A DNA stretch of 64,000 bases from Yamagishiella unicocca (lineage: Eukaryota > Chlorophyta > Chlorophyceae > Chlamydomonadales > Volvocaceae). The stretch is from positions 434,001-498,000 of the forward strand of contig BDSL01000034.1 of NCBI GenBank assembly GCA_003116995.1. The letters run 5' to 3'. The position numbers and the translations under genes were made by a program. Below are positions 12,348 through 23,121 of this stretch, in pieces; position 1 is the first letter of the stretch, and each line of letters starts with the position of its first letter. The notes under the pieces are model-generated. The model ran no database searches and had not been told where the DNA came from. It saw only the letters and a list, made by a program, of their open reading frames with translations.

Positions 12348-13378
12348 GTACGCAGGATGGAGCGCTCGTATAGGATGTTGACCCGCAGGGCCCGCGATTG
12401 GCCTCGCACCTGCCCTCCCTCCAAGTCCGGCGCGGACGAGTTCCTAGGCTTGTGGTACACCATGGAAGCTACCTAAAGCCTCCATTGCTTCGCTTGCCTG
12501 CCTCGACCAACTTCAACTTGTCGGTGAAATGATTAGCTGTATTCATGTTGTTACCCGTGCGTTAGCTTACTATTATGTTGCGAACGCGATATAGATTTGG
12601 CGCCATTCACAATCTTCTCATACCGTATGTGATCCCGGAAGTTTTGATTCTAAAAATGAGGCTGTATCCCAGCTTGTATCCGGAAACGGCCAAAGTGAAT
12701 TATTACTCGAAACGTGTTTATATATTCTGCTTGAGTCCAAAATACGATGGCCGTCGTCCCTCCGAGCAAATACAGGTACAGGGTCTGAAACATATAGTTC
12801 CTCAGTCCTGAATAAGCTCTATCCAAGTTGTGCATTAGAATCGCATTCAAAAATTTTACTCGATGGACGGGATTTCTGGGGTAACCCTCGTCCTGATAGC
12901 GGAGGAATCCTCGTCACCATAATCATGGAGGTCACTCGCAGCGCTCGTCTCCCAAACAGCACAAAATCGCGTCTAAGACATAGCCGTTATCATCTCGGAA
13001 AGGTTACAATGCTTTGAGGGTTATGCTGAACATGTTGTAGGCGTTCTCAGTACTAAGCGTGCGACGGCTCCGACGCGTATGTAGGCTTCAGTATATTTTT
13101 GCTTCAGCTTCAATTGCGGCTTTCAAGCTCAGTTGACGTTGAAAGCCTCCGTACCTGATATTCATTTCGTCCCCAGCCGCTTAGCTGCAGAGCTGTCATA
13201 TGTGAACAGAAGCCATAATTCATGCATGCCTCATAACGTTTTGGTTTTACAATTTCGGAATCATATGTGAATGGCGCCTAACTACAGTTTGCATAGGTCT
13301 ACCCTCTGACTTGGACTGTATAGCACAAACACATCGAACCTACCCCAAGGCTACATAAGCATCGTAAGATATTTAACA
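12348..13378. promoter_or_regulatory. Divergent intergenic region between the XK-like/LRR and phosphatase genes
   Basis: About 1 kb separates the proposed start of the minus-strand gene (12347) from the start of the plus-strand phosphatase (13379). GC content falls noticeably from about 12,450 to 13,380, and no coding-like frame is seen. It should hold both promoters and 5' untranslated regions. No specific element can be named. Confidence 0.5.
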
Positions 13379-16300
13379 ATGCTCCTTGCGCGGCGATTTG
13401 GGCTGCAAGGGCGCTGGCGTCAGCTTGCTGGCCATCAGCCGGCGGGATTGTTCGGCGGCAAGCTGCACCACAGTACGGCGCCAACGGCTTCGACGCAAGG
13501 TGATCTGGTGTAGGCGGTCGAGGATCTGTAATGGGTCAGGACTGTGGTTAAGTGGCCAGCCCGCTATCGCTCGTGCGTTTCCCTTCGCCACAGTGCCGAC
13601 GCTGTATGCTCCCTGCTGTGCCATTCCAACTTTCACCTCTATTTGAGAGGTTCGTCACTTCGAACACCACAACGCTCGCAACCCATCCCGCTGCCCTCGC
13701 ACCCGCACACTTCGCCCCATCCAGTAGCGGCTGCCCCGACACACTCTCCAGAACCCGCGGTCGATGCCGTGGAGGTGTTGGACGAGCGTACGGCACCAGA
13801 GAAGCTGCGCGACATCAGCACGATCATCCTGGACTGCGACGGAGTGCTGTGGCGTGGCAGCGAGACCATCCGAAACGCGCCCGAGGTGTGGGTCGGTGCT
13901 TCAGGGGAAGCACGCAGGGGCCGTCTGGCAGGGGTGCAACCCGGAGCCTTCCTCATGTTAGTTACTGATATGTCGGCATGCGTGCTGCGCGCTGTGCCTT
14001 TGCGTATCCAAACGCAAGCTGGCGCCACTTTAACACTGCGTGCTGCGCAAGGTAGGCACAACTATGATAATGACCGCTCCAGGACCCGGATGATGAGCTG
14101 CGAGCGAGTCTGCTCGCCCTGCCCTCCGCCGCCCCACATCCCCCCCCCACACAAACTGGGTCTCCACACACACACACACACACAATGGCACGGCATCTCC
14201 ACCCCTCTGCCACCCACCCGTCAACCCGACCCTGTCACACCCCAGGCTCTCATGGCGTTCCGGCGGGAGGGCAAGCGGCTGCTTTTCGTGACCAATAACA
14301 GCAGCAAGTCCCGGGCGGAGTACGCGGAGAAGTTCCGGGGGCTCGGGCTGGAGGTGTCGCCGGACGAGGTGGGGGCACGACTCGTGGGTGGGCGATAGCA
14401 GTGTTTGGGCTGTGTACGTACGGGCAGCACCGCCTGCTTGCCTGCCGGGGAGCCTGGCGACCCGGAGAGGGATCAGGTGTGCAGGGAGCCGTCGGCAGCA
14501 GCCAGCAGCAGCCGCAGCGGCGGCGGCAGGTGGCAGGGAAGCAAGTAACTACAGTTTCTGAAACGGACACAGACCAGAACCACGTCGTCCTCCTGTCAGT
14601 ACTGGAGGCGTCGCGGCGCCACACCGTGCTTGCGTCATGCCCAAAAGTACGACGCACGCAGCGTATCACACCGTGCTTGCGTCATGCCCAAAAGTACGAC
14701 GCACGCAGCGTATCGGAACGTGTGGGGGCGGGGTTGAGCTCCGCACCAAACCCAATCCCTAGAACACATACATCCGCCGGCCTCCTCGTCCCCGCTGGAC
14801 CCGCCGTCCCCGCCGGCCGCCGTCCAGATTGTGTCATCATCATACTGCGCCGCCGCCTACCTGAAGAGCATTGGTTTCGGCAAGGAGGCTGCCGGGAAGA
14901 AGGTGCTCCTGCTGGGGTGGAGCGGTGTGGAGCAGGAGCTGGCCACAGCGGTGCGTGCGCGGGGCGGGGGCCGTGTGGGAGTTGCCGACGGGGGTGGTTG
15001 GTGGTGGTTGGTGGCGCCGGGGACGGTTGGTGGTGCCAGCAGGGTTTGGGGGTCGGACTACGGGGAACGCGGTGGTAAGGCTGAAGACATGAACTTCTTT
15101 GGCGGGTAGGTTGGGTCACGGGTGCCGCGGGCGAGTGAGGGGGTATCCAACGAAGGGGTAGGTAGGTTGGAGACGGACAGCTGCTGCCTCGGGCTTTGCG
15201 TTAAGTAGGAATCGAAAATTATCGATTTGCCTCCTTCGCCGTTCCGAACTGTGTCCACGACCTGCGGTATACCACCATTGCCCCGCCCCTGGACCTACAT
15301 CCCACTCCACGACGAGCCCTGCACCCAACTCCCGGTTGACGGCTGCCCCTGGACTCAACTCCCACTGAACGGCCGCCCCTTGGCCTCCTCCAACGTCATC
15401 CCTTTCCTCGCCACCCCCCCGCGCAGGGCATCCCCTTCATCGGCGGCCGCGACTTCCCTCTGCCCAAGATGGACAACATTGATGCCATGAAGCAGCTGCA
15501 GGTGCGCAGCAGAGGCAAGGAAGAGAGAGGAAGGCAAGGGAGAGGGAATCAACGAAGAGGGGAAAGGAGGAAACGGGAACGGAAGCGCACTGGTAGGGGC
15601 AGAGGATGAGGCGGAGGAGAAGACGGCGGAGGTGTTTCGGCCCGTGTGACCCCTGGGCTGAAAAGCTTCAAAACCTCGCATGTAGTTGAGACCGAGGCAT
15701 TGAGGGTATGCAAGTAACCAAGCTGGTAGCTGGACACTCCGTAAACGAGTCGAGGCCTGTACGTAGCGCCTCAAGATTCGCGGCACGGACGGCGCGAGGA
15801 ACTCGATGATTCAGATTTAGTGCTCAGGCGAACTGAGCCTAAGACTCCAAAATGTTGTGATTCTGGCCGCGTAAGCAGCGAATAAGTCTTAGGACGGGTT
15901 CGCCCCTTTATGTTGAGGTTCAAAGAGCTTCGGAAGTACTGAGTTCTGTCTCAAGTCCTTCCCTGGGTATTTATACCCTGCTGCTAATGGAGCCAAAACG
16001 ACTTCTGTCAGTTTGTACGACACACTGTCGGGCGGGGGTTCCTAGCACCCAGTTCGTAGTTCGTAACATGCTCGTGACGGCGTTAGCGTAATAACCCAGT
16101 CAGACGGCGTTACCAGTAGCTCCGTCTGACGGTTAGTCGAGCTACGTGCGACGCACCTAGCCAATTGCTAAGTGCTTTGACCGAAAACCACGCCACAACA
16201 AAGGGGGTTGGGCGAGCACCGGCTGCGGCAGTGATGCAGCAGGCAGTCGCTGCTTCCCCCTGCCTTACACCTGTATCCCCTTTCCCCGCCACTCCGCCTG

Positions 16301-17242
16301 GCTTATGCCTGTCGCGTGTTTGCTCGCGCCACCACCAGTCCCCTGCCCACCCCCCTCCTCTGGATTCGCGGATTTTCTTATCAAACCCCCTTCTCACCTT
16401 CTGTGTCGGACCACGGGCTCCCTCCTCCCCACCTGATCGGACCTAGGTGGACCCTGATGTGGGCGCCGTCGTGGTGGGCTGGGACCCCAACTTCTCCTAC
16501 TCCCGCATCGTGTACGCCTCTTTCTGCCTGCGCGAGCTGCCCGGCTGCATACTGGTCGCCACAAACACCGACTGCGCCGACCACATCGGCGGCGGCAGGC
16601 TCATGCCTGGCACTGGCGGCTTGGTCCGCGCGATCGAAGTGGCATCAGGGACGAAGGCGGTGGGTCGGGGGCCCTTTGGGGCGGGGAGAAGGCGGTGCGT
16701 CCCGGGCGTTTAGCCCTGATGGGCTTGGTTCTCTGCTGTAAGAAAGGGGCGAGACTGCAACCCGTGCGTTGTGCGCCTACGCCTTCCAGGGCAGGCCAGC
16801 GGTGTGCCGGCCCGCTTCCTATCTATGGGAACAGGCAGAGGGGGACGGATGTGGGACGTGTTCGAGAGGCTCTGTGCCGGGGCTGTCCTCTGTATAGAGT
16901 CCTCTCTCTCATGGCCCATCACCAGTCCATCTCCCAACCCCGCACCTGGACACCTGGACACCTGGCCGCCGCCTCCCGCCCCCAATTCCGCAGGTCAACG
17001 TCGCCAAGGGCGGTAACTGGCTCCTGCCGTACCTTTGCAGCATGTATGGCCTGGATCCATCCTGTACGGCCATCATCGGCGACCGTATGGACACCGACAT
17101 CTTCCTGGGCCGCCAGGGCGGGCTGTTCACCTGCCTGCCGCTCACCGGGGTGACCACCCTGGAGCAGTTGCGGGCGCTGCCGGCTTCAGAGCTGCCAGAC
17201 GTTGTGGTGGAGAGCGTGGCCAAGCTTGCGGGACTGGACTGA
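13379..17242 (+). CDS. PGP: Phosphoglycolate phosphatase-family HAD phosphatase with organelle presequence
   Basis: Seven exons join in phase: 13379-13499, 13725-13885, 14246-14368, 14828-14950, 15427-15501, 16447-16659 and 16994-17242, giving 354 residues. HAD motif I is LDCDGVLWRG, motif II VTNNSSKSR, and motif IV GDRMDTDI. The cap region (VVVGWDPNFSYSRI, ATNTDCADHIGGGRLMPGTG) fits the phosphoglycolate/4-nitrophenyl phosphatase family, which removes phosphate from 2-phosphoglycolate in photorespiration. Exon 1 is only 40 codons and basic, rich in Arg, Leu, His and Ser with no acidic residue (MLLARRFGLQGRWRQ…LHHSTAP). It is joined by phase 1 to VAAAPTHSPEP, and looks like a mitochondrial or plastid presequence. 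The usual GKP lysine motif reads VAKGG here, so the lysine is kept in a changed context. Substrate could be another small phosphate ester. Confidence 0.88.
14621..14714. repeat. 47-bp tandem duplication in a phosphatase intron
   Basis: Two identical 47-bp copies (14621-14667 and 14668-14714), beginning ACACCGTGCTTGCGTC and ending GCAGCGTATC, lie head to tail in intron 3 of the phosphatase gene. Lack of divergence suggests a recent duplication or an assembly artefact. Confidence 0.95.
16099..16130. other. Perfect 9-bp inverted repeat (hairpin) in an intron
   Basis: GTCAGACGG at 16099-16107 and its exact reverse complement CCGTCTGAC at 16122-16130 flank a 14-base loop. It sits inside the longest phosphatase intron (15502-16446), in a lower-GC patch from about 15,720 to 16,180 that may be an old insertion. 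Confidence 0.6.
16361..16384 (+). mobile_element. Short insertion, family B copy
   Basis: A core close to GGATTCGCGGATTTTCTTAT matches the family B insertion at 7324. The flanks, ACCCCCCTCCTC before and ACCCCCTTCTC after, look like a slightly decayed target duplication. It lies just upstream of exon 6 of the phosphatase gene. Confidence 0.55.
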
Positions 17243-17529
17243 TTGGTTGTGACGTGGTGGCACATGGTTCCGGAGCAGGCGTGGCGAGAGTGAGGAGGGA
17301 AGCTAGAGAGCGGGGTTGGGAAGGAGCGAAGGGGCGGCAGGGGGTATGCCATATGGACTGACTGATGATGTGGTGACGGTGGTCATGGTGCTGGTGCTGT
17401 TGTTGTTTGTGGTGACGGTGATTTTGTCATGAAGGTGAGGATTGGGATCCCTGACAGAACCACAGCAGCATTCCAAGTGTTGGTACTGGGTATTATTCAC
17501 ATCTTGAAGAGTTCACAGTTAAAGTTTGG

Positions 17530-17870
17530 TGACATTTGGCGAAGTCCCTGTGCATTTGCTGCAATCCCTAGCATTTCCGTACTAATAAAACATTGGTGTG
17601 TTTTCAGAGCGTTTTGCAGATCTGACCTTTTTTGAACCCCTAAGATGTTTTAAATCACTGGAACAAGGTCAGCAGGAAACTGCAAACAGGACCTGAAAAT
17701 GGCCGTGCCTGTAGCAGGATGGGCGGGAAAACACGAGTTTTTGACATATGGTGAAGTCCCTGTGCACGTAGTAGTAACTGTTACCGTCCTGAGCATTCCA
17801 GCACAAGTAAAACCACGATGCATTTGCAGGGCGTTTTACAGACCTCACCGAGTTCCAGAAAGTAAGTGGA
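17530..17870. repeat. Diverged direct duplication of about 110 bp
   Basis: The block starting GGCGAAGTCCCTGTGCA at about 17,537 and ending GCGTTTTGCAGATCTGACC recurs diverged at about 17,750-17,850, as GGTGAAGTCCCTGTGCA … GCGTTTTACAGACCTCACC. Both copies lie downstream of the phosphatase stop. Whether they come from an old element or a local duplication is unclear. Confidence 0.6.
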
Positions 17871-17902
17871 TATTTCTATTAAACATATCTTGGAAAGCCC
17901 AC

Positions 17903-17907
17903 TGTAA
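17903..17907 (+). terminator. Candidate TGTAA polyadenylation signal for the phosphatase gene
   Basis: TGTAA is the usual chlorophyte poly(A) signal, and this is one about 660 bases after the stop at 17242. Its assignment to this gene is inference. Confidence 0.4.
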
Positions 17908-18531
17908 ATGTATGGTGACACTGGGAACACGGTCATGGCACGCACCGTGTTCCCACCAATAACACCCGTGTTTTTCAAAGATTCCCCGGCTCATATCATT
18001 TGCAAGGATGCCCGGCAACGACGATTATGGTGTTGTCTACCGTGGGACCCTCAGCTCTGTCAGCAGGCACCTAGCAGATGATTTCCATGGTTTGCTAAGC
18101 AACGCTCTGGCCTTCCACGACAAGGGCACGTCGGTTGGCGCTTCGCCGTACTGACCATGCGTCATGCACCCGGAATTGGCGCATGCATGCAATTAATGTC
18201 GGCTTCCTCTTACACTTCTGTCAATGTGGTTTCCATCCTTGCGTGGCGAAACAGCCCTGTTGTTGTCACACACGCGGCTAAGCAACCGGCCCGCAGTGAT
18301 CACTCGTGCACTACACAAGCAAACCGGCCCGTACGGATGCAGAGGGGCCCCGCCCTTTTTCCGGCTTCGAGTAGAAGGAAAGTGACGGGGATATCTGTCA
18401 TTCCTCACCATCCCCATCACTTTCCTCCTAATGACAGATGTCCTCGTGCCAGTTGGCAGCTGTCACATGTCACCCGCCTCCTGACAGCTGTCACGACACC
18501 CAATCCATGACACCTGTAGAAGGAAGGTGAT

Positions 18532-18712
18532 GGGGACCTTGTGGCCATGGCCCACTGGCCATAGCCATGTGACCATGACCTTGTGGCCATGGCCCCGTGG
18601 TCATGACCTTGTGACCATGGCCCTGTGTTAATGACCGTGTGGCCATAACCTTGTGGCCATGGCCCTGTGGCCATAGTCCTGTGGCCATGGCCCCGTGACC
18701 ATGATCTTCTGG
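18532..18712. repeat. Degenerate minisatellite with GTGGCCATGG core
   Basis: About 14 units of 12-14 bp built on CCTTGTGGCCATGG, with variants GTGACCATGA, GTGGCCATAG and GTGTTAATGA, follow one another. It lies between convergent genes and has no coding signature. Confidence 0.85.
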
Positions 18713-18844
18713 CTATTACCGGGGTGGATGGTGTGGTGCAGGCTGGGGTGGGCTGGGGTGCTGAACAAGTGGGTGGCGGGGAGGGGCTTGGAAGGGAATG
18801 TCAAACCCTGGCAAATCCTGTCCAACGCTGCACCTCCTCCTGCC

Positions 18845-19090
18845 ACCGCCCTCATCGCCTACACGCCTGGCAAAAGACAGAACCACCAGGCACATCGCCG
18901 GTCGCTGAAAGAGGCAAAAGAGACAGAAACCCAGCCGCACCGCAACAATGGCAAAACACTAAGACTGTTACAGTGGGTTCCAGACCAAGAGGCAGAACCA
19001 TCGGGCACACTGCCTGACACTGAAGGAGACAAAAGAGACAGAAACCGAGCCGCACCGGAACAAAGGCAAACCACCGCAACACCAGCCGTA
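18845..19090. repeat. Two diverged copies of a roughly 110-bp unit
   Basis: GGCAAAAGAGACAGAAACC…AGCCGCACCGCAACAA (from about 18,870) is repeated with changes from about 18,985 (GACAAAAGAGACAGAAACCGAGCCGCACCGGAACAA). The A-rich CAG/GACAGAAACC motif is shared. Origin unknown. Confidence 0.6.
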
Positions 19091-19747
19091 ACCGTTACAA
19101 CAACAACCAGCCAAGAGCCCAGAGGCAAGACAGCAGCAGCCAGTACCCCGGGGGGAATTCGTGCTGCAGGCTCCCCTATCATACCATAAACTCCGAACTG
19201 GTTGTGGCCATTCTCGGGGGAAAGCGGCCTCGGCGGAAAGCGGCCTAGGCGCCTACCAGCAATTCGCTCTTGGTCGCTAGTGTCGCCCATTATCACCTCC
19301 TCTTCTGTGTGCCTACAGAACCGTAATCACACGTACAGCCATCCATTCAGAAGCACTACGCGGTGCGCAAACAAGCCAAAAACACTGATTGTCGTCTCAT
19401 TCCGGCTTAATTGTCTCATCGTCGTACGTGCCTGTAAATCCAGATCCGGGACGTGGAAGTGCACCGTCCTCCCATGCGCGTTCCTCACAACCAGGCGCTG
19501 CGGCGCGAGGCACTGCAATCGAGAAATCTATCGAGGTGCGCCATGAGGATGGTTTCCGCTCAAGGAGATGCGAAGCCTATGCAGAAGTTCCCCGGCTGAT
19601 GAATGAATGTCCCATGATGAACCCGAATGCGCATTTTCATTTGGAGCTGCCATGCCAGGCGCGCGCGTGCATGTGGAAGTCCAAGGCCAAGAAGTCCCAT
19701 CCATGAACACGTTGGGAGGGCCTGTTTCCCCGCCTGAGAGCCATAAT

Positions 19748-19752
19748 TTACA
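19748..19752 (-). terminator. Candidate TGTAA polyadenylation signal for the coiled-coil gene
   Basis: Minus-strand TGTAA about 180 bases after the TAA stop at 19930, a normal distance for a chlorophyte 3' untranslated region. Confidence 0.5.
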
Positions 19753-19929
19753 CTCTCCCCATCAGCCCAACACGCCTACATCTTGCAGTGTGTAAGAGGT
19801 GTCAGAGGAGCCCGCAGCCGCACATCCGACAAGGTGCCCCCGCTCCACGCCCCTGCCTCCGTCCCCCACACTCCGCCCACCTCCCGAGCAGCTCGCTGCT
19901 GCTGCTGCTGCTACTGCTGCTGCCGGGCG

Positions 19930-21770
19930 TTAAAACGGCGGCTTGGGCGAGCCCTTGGTGGTGGCGGAGGCGCCCTTCAGGATGGCGGTGGTGGGAGAGG
20001 ACGCACTGAATCCTCGCGCCTCCTCCAGCCGCTGCGTCGCCGTGTTGCGCTGCAGCGCGCAGAGAGGCGGGGGATTCGAGGAAGACCCGTGGATGCCCAA
20101 TAAAACAGTTCAGAACAGACGAGAGGCGGGGGACGGGAGACCATTTGGTGCGGACCGTGAGATACGGCCCAGGAGACGCAGGAGGACAGGTGTGCCATTG
20201 GCGGCGCTGTGGTGCCATGCACCGGGCACCTGCGGCGTGTCTCTGCACGTGCCCTGGCAGTGTCTCAAGCTTCTCACGTTCTTCGTACCCCGTACGCCGT
20301 AGCTCGTCACCAACACGCGGTCTCACCCCAGTTGTCAACCAGGCCGGCCCACCCACCATGAGCTCCGGCTTTAGTATTCCCAACCCAGTTCTCCAGCATG
20401 CATCTCAAAACGTCTGTTCTAAACGGATTTTTCGGGCATCCACGGGTCTTCCTGGAACCCACCATGAGCTTGCCAGCCGTGTGCCGCGTCTTCTGGATGA
20501 GCGCCCGCGCCTCCGCCTCCAGGTTGCGGACCTGGGGGTGGCGGAGAAGGCAGGGGAGGGACTTAGCCCTAAGGTCCCTGCCGCCCGGCTACGAGGAGGC
20601 CGCGGGGACAAAGCGGGGCTCCTCGCTCACGACACGGCGTCCAGGCGCCTCGCGCACGACACGGCGTCCAGGCTCCAACCGGCGCGTCTCCAAAAACGAC
20701 CCCAGCTCGTAACCCAGATCCCACTGGGGGCAAAGCCCAGTGCTCGCAAACACAGGGCATGCTTGGCGCCGCTCACCCGACATATCCCTGTTACCGTGCG
20801 CAATCCCGCTGGTAACCTCTACGCTCCCCCCCAGCTGCCAAGAAGCCCAGCGCACATTGCCGAGCTGAGCGTCGATCTGCTTGGCCAAGTTTTCCCGCAG
20901 CTCCCGTTTAGAGTTTATCGAGGAGTTTAACCGCTCCTGGCAGGAGGCGATGTGGGCATATGGGCACATTGGAAGGTTATGAGGCCGTTTCGGGGGGGAG
21001 GATTGTGTGCCAGAACTGCCCCGCACAAGCCACCGAAGAGCATAGGTTGAGGCGACGGTACGCACAGGCAGAAGGGTCACCCGGCACTAGCAAGCTCGCG
21101 GCCACACATGCATAATCTCGACTCACCAGGTTCGGAGTGACGTGCATTCGTATCGTTTCGTTGACCTGCTCGATTTCTTTCTGCGACGTGGCAAGGTGGT
21201 ATGGGCACCGTGGTGGGTCAGGCGCGGGGCGTACGGTGTCCAACGCTGCGGGCAGGGTGAGGTTTCGAGGGAGACCCGTGGATGCTCGAAAGAAACCGTT
21301 TAGAAAACCGTTTAGGGTGGGGGCGGCGGCAAGCCCACAGGATGGCAGTGCCGACAGGTTGGCAGGGCGGGTAGCTGCACTGGGAATGGGTGGCGTGCTG
21401 CGGCATATGGCAGCTTGACGCTCGCCGTTCGGTTAGGCAAGCAGGTCGGAATCGGGAACACGCTGTGTATTCCCACGACTGCCCCCGGCCCCCGTAAAGC
21501 CTCGTCGATACCTGTGCGGCTTCCATAGCCTCCTGCCGCTTTAATTTCTCGAGCAGCAGGGCGTGCATGCTTTTATCCAATTGCTGCGCAGGTTGGGTGC
21601 ACGAGTGGGTGAGCCCGGGTCAACAAAGCCAGCACAAGGGCGAAGCTTACCGAAATTAGACGTGTGATGAACCTAGGGTCGCGCTTCATGAGGATTTTTA
21701 TTTTCTCAGGGTCCTTGGCCAGTTGCCCAACATCGACGTCCTGCCCTGACGTGGTCGCCGTTTTGCCCAT
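19930..21770 (-). CDS. Small helical/coiled-coil protein of unknown function (171 residues)
   Basis: Six minus-strand exons are all phase 0: 21770-21651 (MGKTATTSGQDVDVGQLAKD…), 21583-21512 (QLDKSMHALLLEKLKRQ…), 21180-21127 (KEIEQVNETIRMHVTPNL), 20936-20856 (ERLNSSINSKRELRENL…), 20531-20463 (VRNLEAEARALIQKTR…) and 20049-19930 (RNTATQRLEEARGFSAS…, ending SPKPPF and a TAA stop). Start ATG was chosen because an acceptor-like CTTTCAG lies immediately upstream, suggesting a spliced 5' leader. The middle is rich in Leu, Glu, Lys and Arg with heptad-like spacing. There is no signal peptide, membrane helix or catalytic motif. A cytoskeletal, ciliary or scaffold role would be a guess; I do not recognise the family. 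Introns 2 and 5 contain family A insertions, one abutting the exon 5 donor. Confidence 0.75.
20062..20133 (+). mobile_element. Short insertion, family A, with 13-bp target-site duplication
   Basis: A 46-bp core (20075-20120) beginning TTCGAGGAAGACCCGTGGAT is flanked by the identical 13-mer GAGAGGCGGGGGA at 20062-20074 and 20121-20133. It lies in intron 5 of the coiled-coil gene, a few bases from the exon 6 acceptor. Confidence 0.85.
20351..20470 (-). mobile_element. Family A insertion spanning an exon-intron boundary, 14-bp duplication
   Basis: A 92-bp core (20365-20456), the near-full-length form of family A, is flanked by the identical 14-mer ACCCACCATGAGCT at 20351-20364 and 20457-20470. 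The second copy covers the last exon 5 codons (CTC ATG) and the GTGGGT donor, so the insertion duplicated the 5' splice site. The copy now nearest the exon gives the in-phase splice. Confidence 0.85.
21254..21322 (+). mobile_element. Family A insertion copy
   Basis: A core starting TTCGAGGGAGACCCGTGGAT (21264) and extending to GAAACCGTTTAGAAAACCG matches family A. Flanks AGGGTGAGG and AGGGTGGGG suggest a short or decayed target duplication. It is in intron 2 of the coiled-coil gene. Confidence 0.6.
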
Positions 21771-23121
21771 ATCTGAAAGCAAGCCGAGTTACAATTTCCA
21801 ATTATTAATAATAATCATAAGGTTAAGCAATTGAAGCGTAGCAACACCAGCGCACCAGCCATTTTGCTTCTAGCCCGGTGCTGGCGTCTATTAAAACTAC
21901 TGCACAGTCAAACTAGTTGACATATACAATGCAAGGAAACGCGTTGACGTGCAAATGCAGTTTGTCCCTGAGAATCCGGCTCCTCGAAGGCCACGTCGTA
22001 CAAACGAATGCCGAACGGTGCTTTCGTCCTTTCGACCTGGAAGTGTTCGTGGCCCTGATGCCTACGGTTCATTAATCAGTTGGGTTGCTTTAAATCGGAG
22101 CATAGGGCTTGTATTCTGATCCGGTGGCTATCTGGGTAGTGGCTCACAAGGTGATTGAAACGATACCGGTATGCGAGCGCAAGGGAGCGCAGTTCCCGGG
22201 CTTATATTCCGGAGGCCGGTGGTTTGCCCATGCGATCTCCACGCACAGTGTTCGTTGGCAACTGACGCCGAACTGTAGGACGACCGTTCGCAACGGGCAC
22301 GGCACGGCACGGCATGGCACGCCGTTCCTGTTCTCTGCGTGCGACACTGCCATAGTCATCAGTGAACGCAGACACCGGTACGTTTACCGTTCTCCCGTCC
22401 ACGCGTCCAGCCACCGCCACACCCCCACACTACAGCTCCAAGGATGGTGTGGGTCCAGGGACACACCACAGCTCGCGGACGCCCCGGCCATCCAGCACTG
22501 CTCCACCGCCACCTGGGGACGCGCAGCTGTCAGCAGCAGCGCACACGCGCTACTGCTGGAAGGCACCGCTTGACTGTTGCAGGCCGCAAAACTTTCGAGA
22601 TCCACGCGGACAGTAAACTGGTCACTGTGACTCAGTCGCACAATCTGTGCGAGGGCCTGTCACTCATATCTCATCCTACCACGCCAGGAAGGACCCAGAT
22701 CGCGCCCGAGTACCAGCACGCAGCCAGCCTAGCGTGCGCGCGATCGCGAGTGGTCCCGTCCTAGATGTGACCGGCAAACAGGCCCGCTCCCCCTATCCGA
22801 GTCAAGCCAATGAATCCCCCGCAATGAATCGCAGTGCCCCTCCCGTCCAAGTAATGCCCCCACGAAGATCACGTCCACCACTACCCGCCCATCAAGGCAA
22901 TGCCTCCGCCGCCGCATCTCTCGCCCCACCACCTCGTCCGCGGCCGCCACCACAACACTGCCGCCCGCCCCAACCCTCCCTCACTCCCCTCCAACACATG
23001 CTACATTGTACGCCTCCCTCCAACACATGCTATACATATGTCGTGTAACTGGGTCTTCTCGACAACCCCCACTTTCAACACACAAACGCCACCTCCTCCT
23101 CCCGCCTGCAAGACCCCAAAC
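21771..23121. other. Intergenic region upstream of the coiled-coil gene and downstream of the reductase gene
   Basis: Contains the 5' flank of the coiled-coil gene (A/T-rich around 21,790-21,950) and the 3' flank of the ShK-reductase gene. A short GGCAC repeat occurs at about 22,298-22,322. No coding-like exon was identified. Confidence 0.5.

Larger units (their letters stand above)
17243..19929. other. Intergenic region between convergent phosphatase and coiled-coil genes, rich in degenerate repeats
   Basis: This region holds the two 3' untranslated regions and three repeat blocks listed separately. No coding-like exon was found. Open frames here, including one of 164 codons at 18695-19189, coincide with tandem or duplicated sequence and resemble nothing known. 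Confidence 0.5.

Noticed and set aside
18695..19189. A 164-codon frame between convergent genes
   Set aside because: Overlaps two diverged copies of a 110-bp repeat and shows no domain; considered non-coding.
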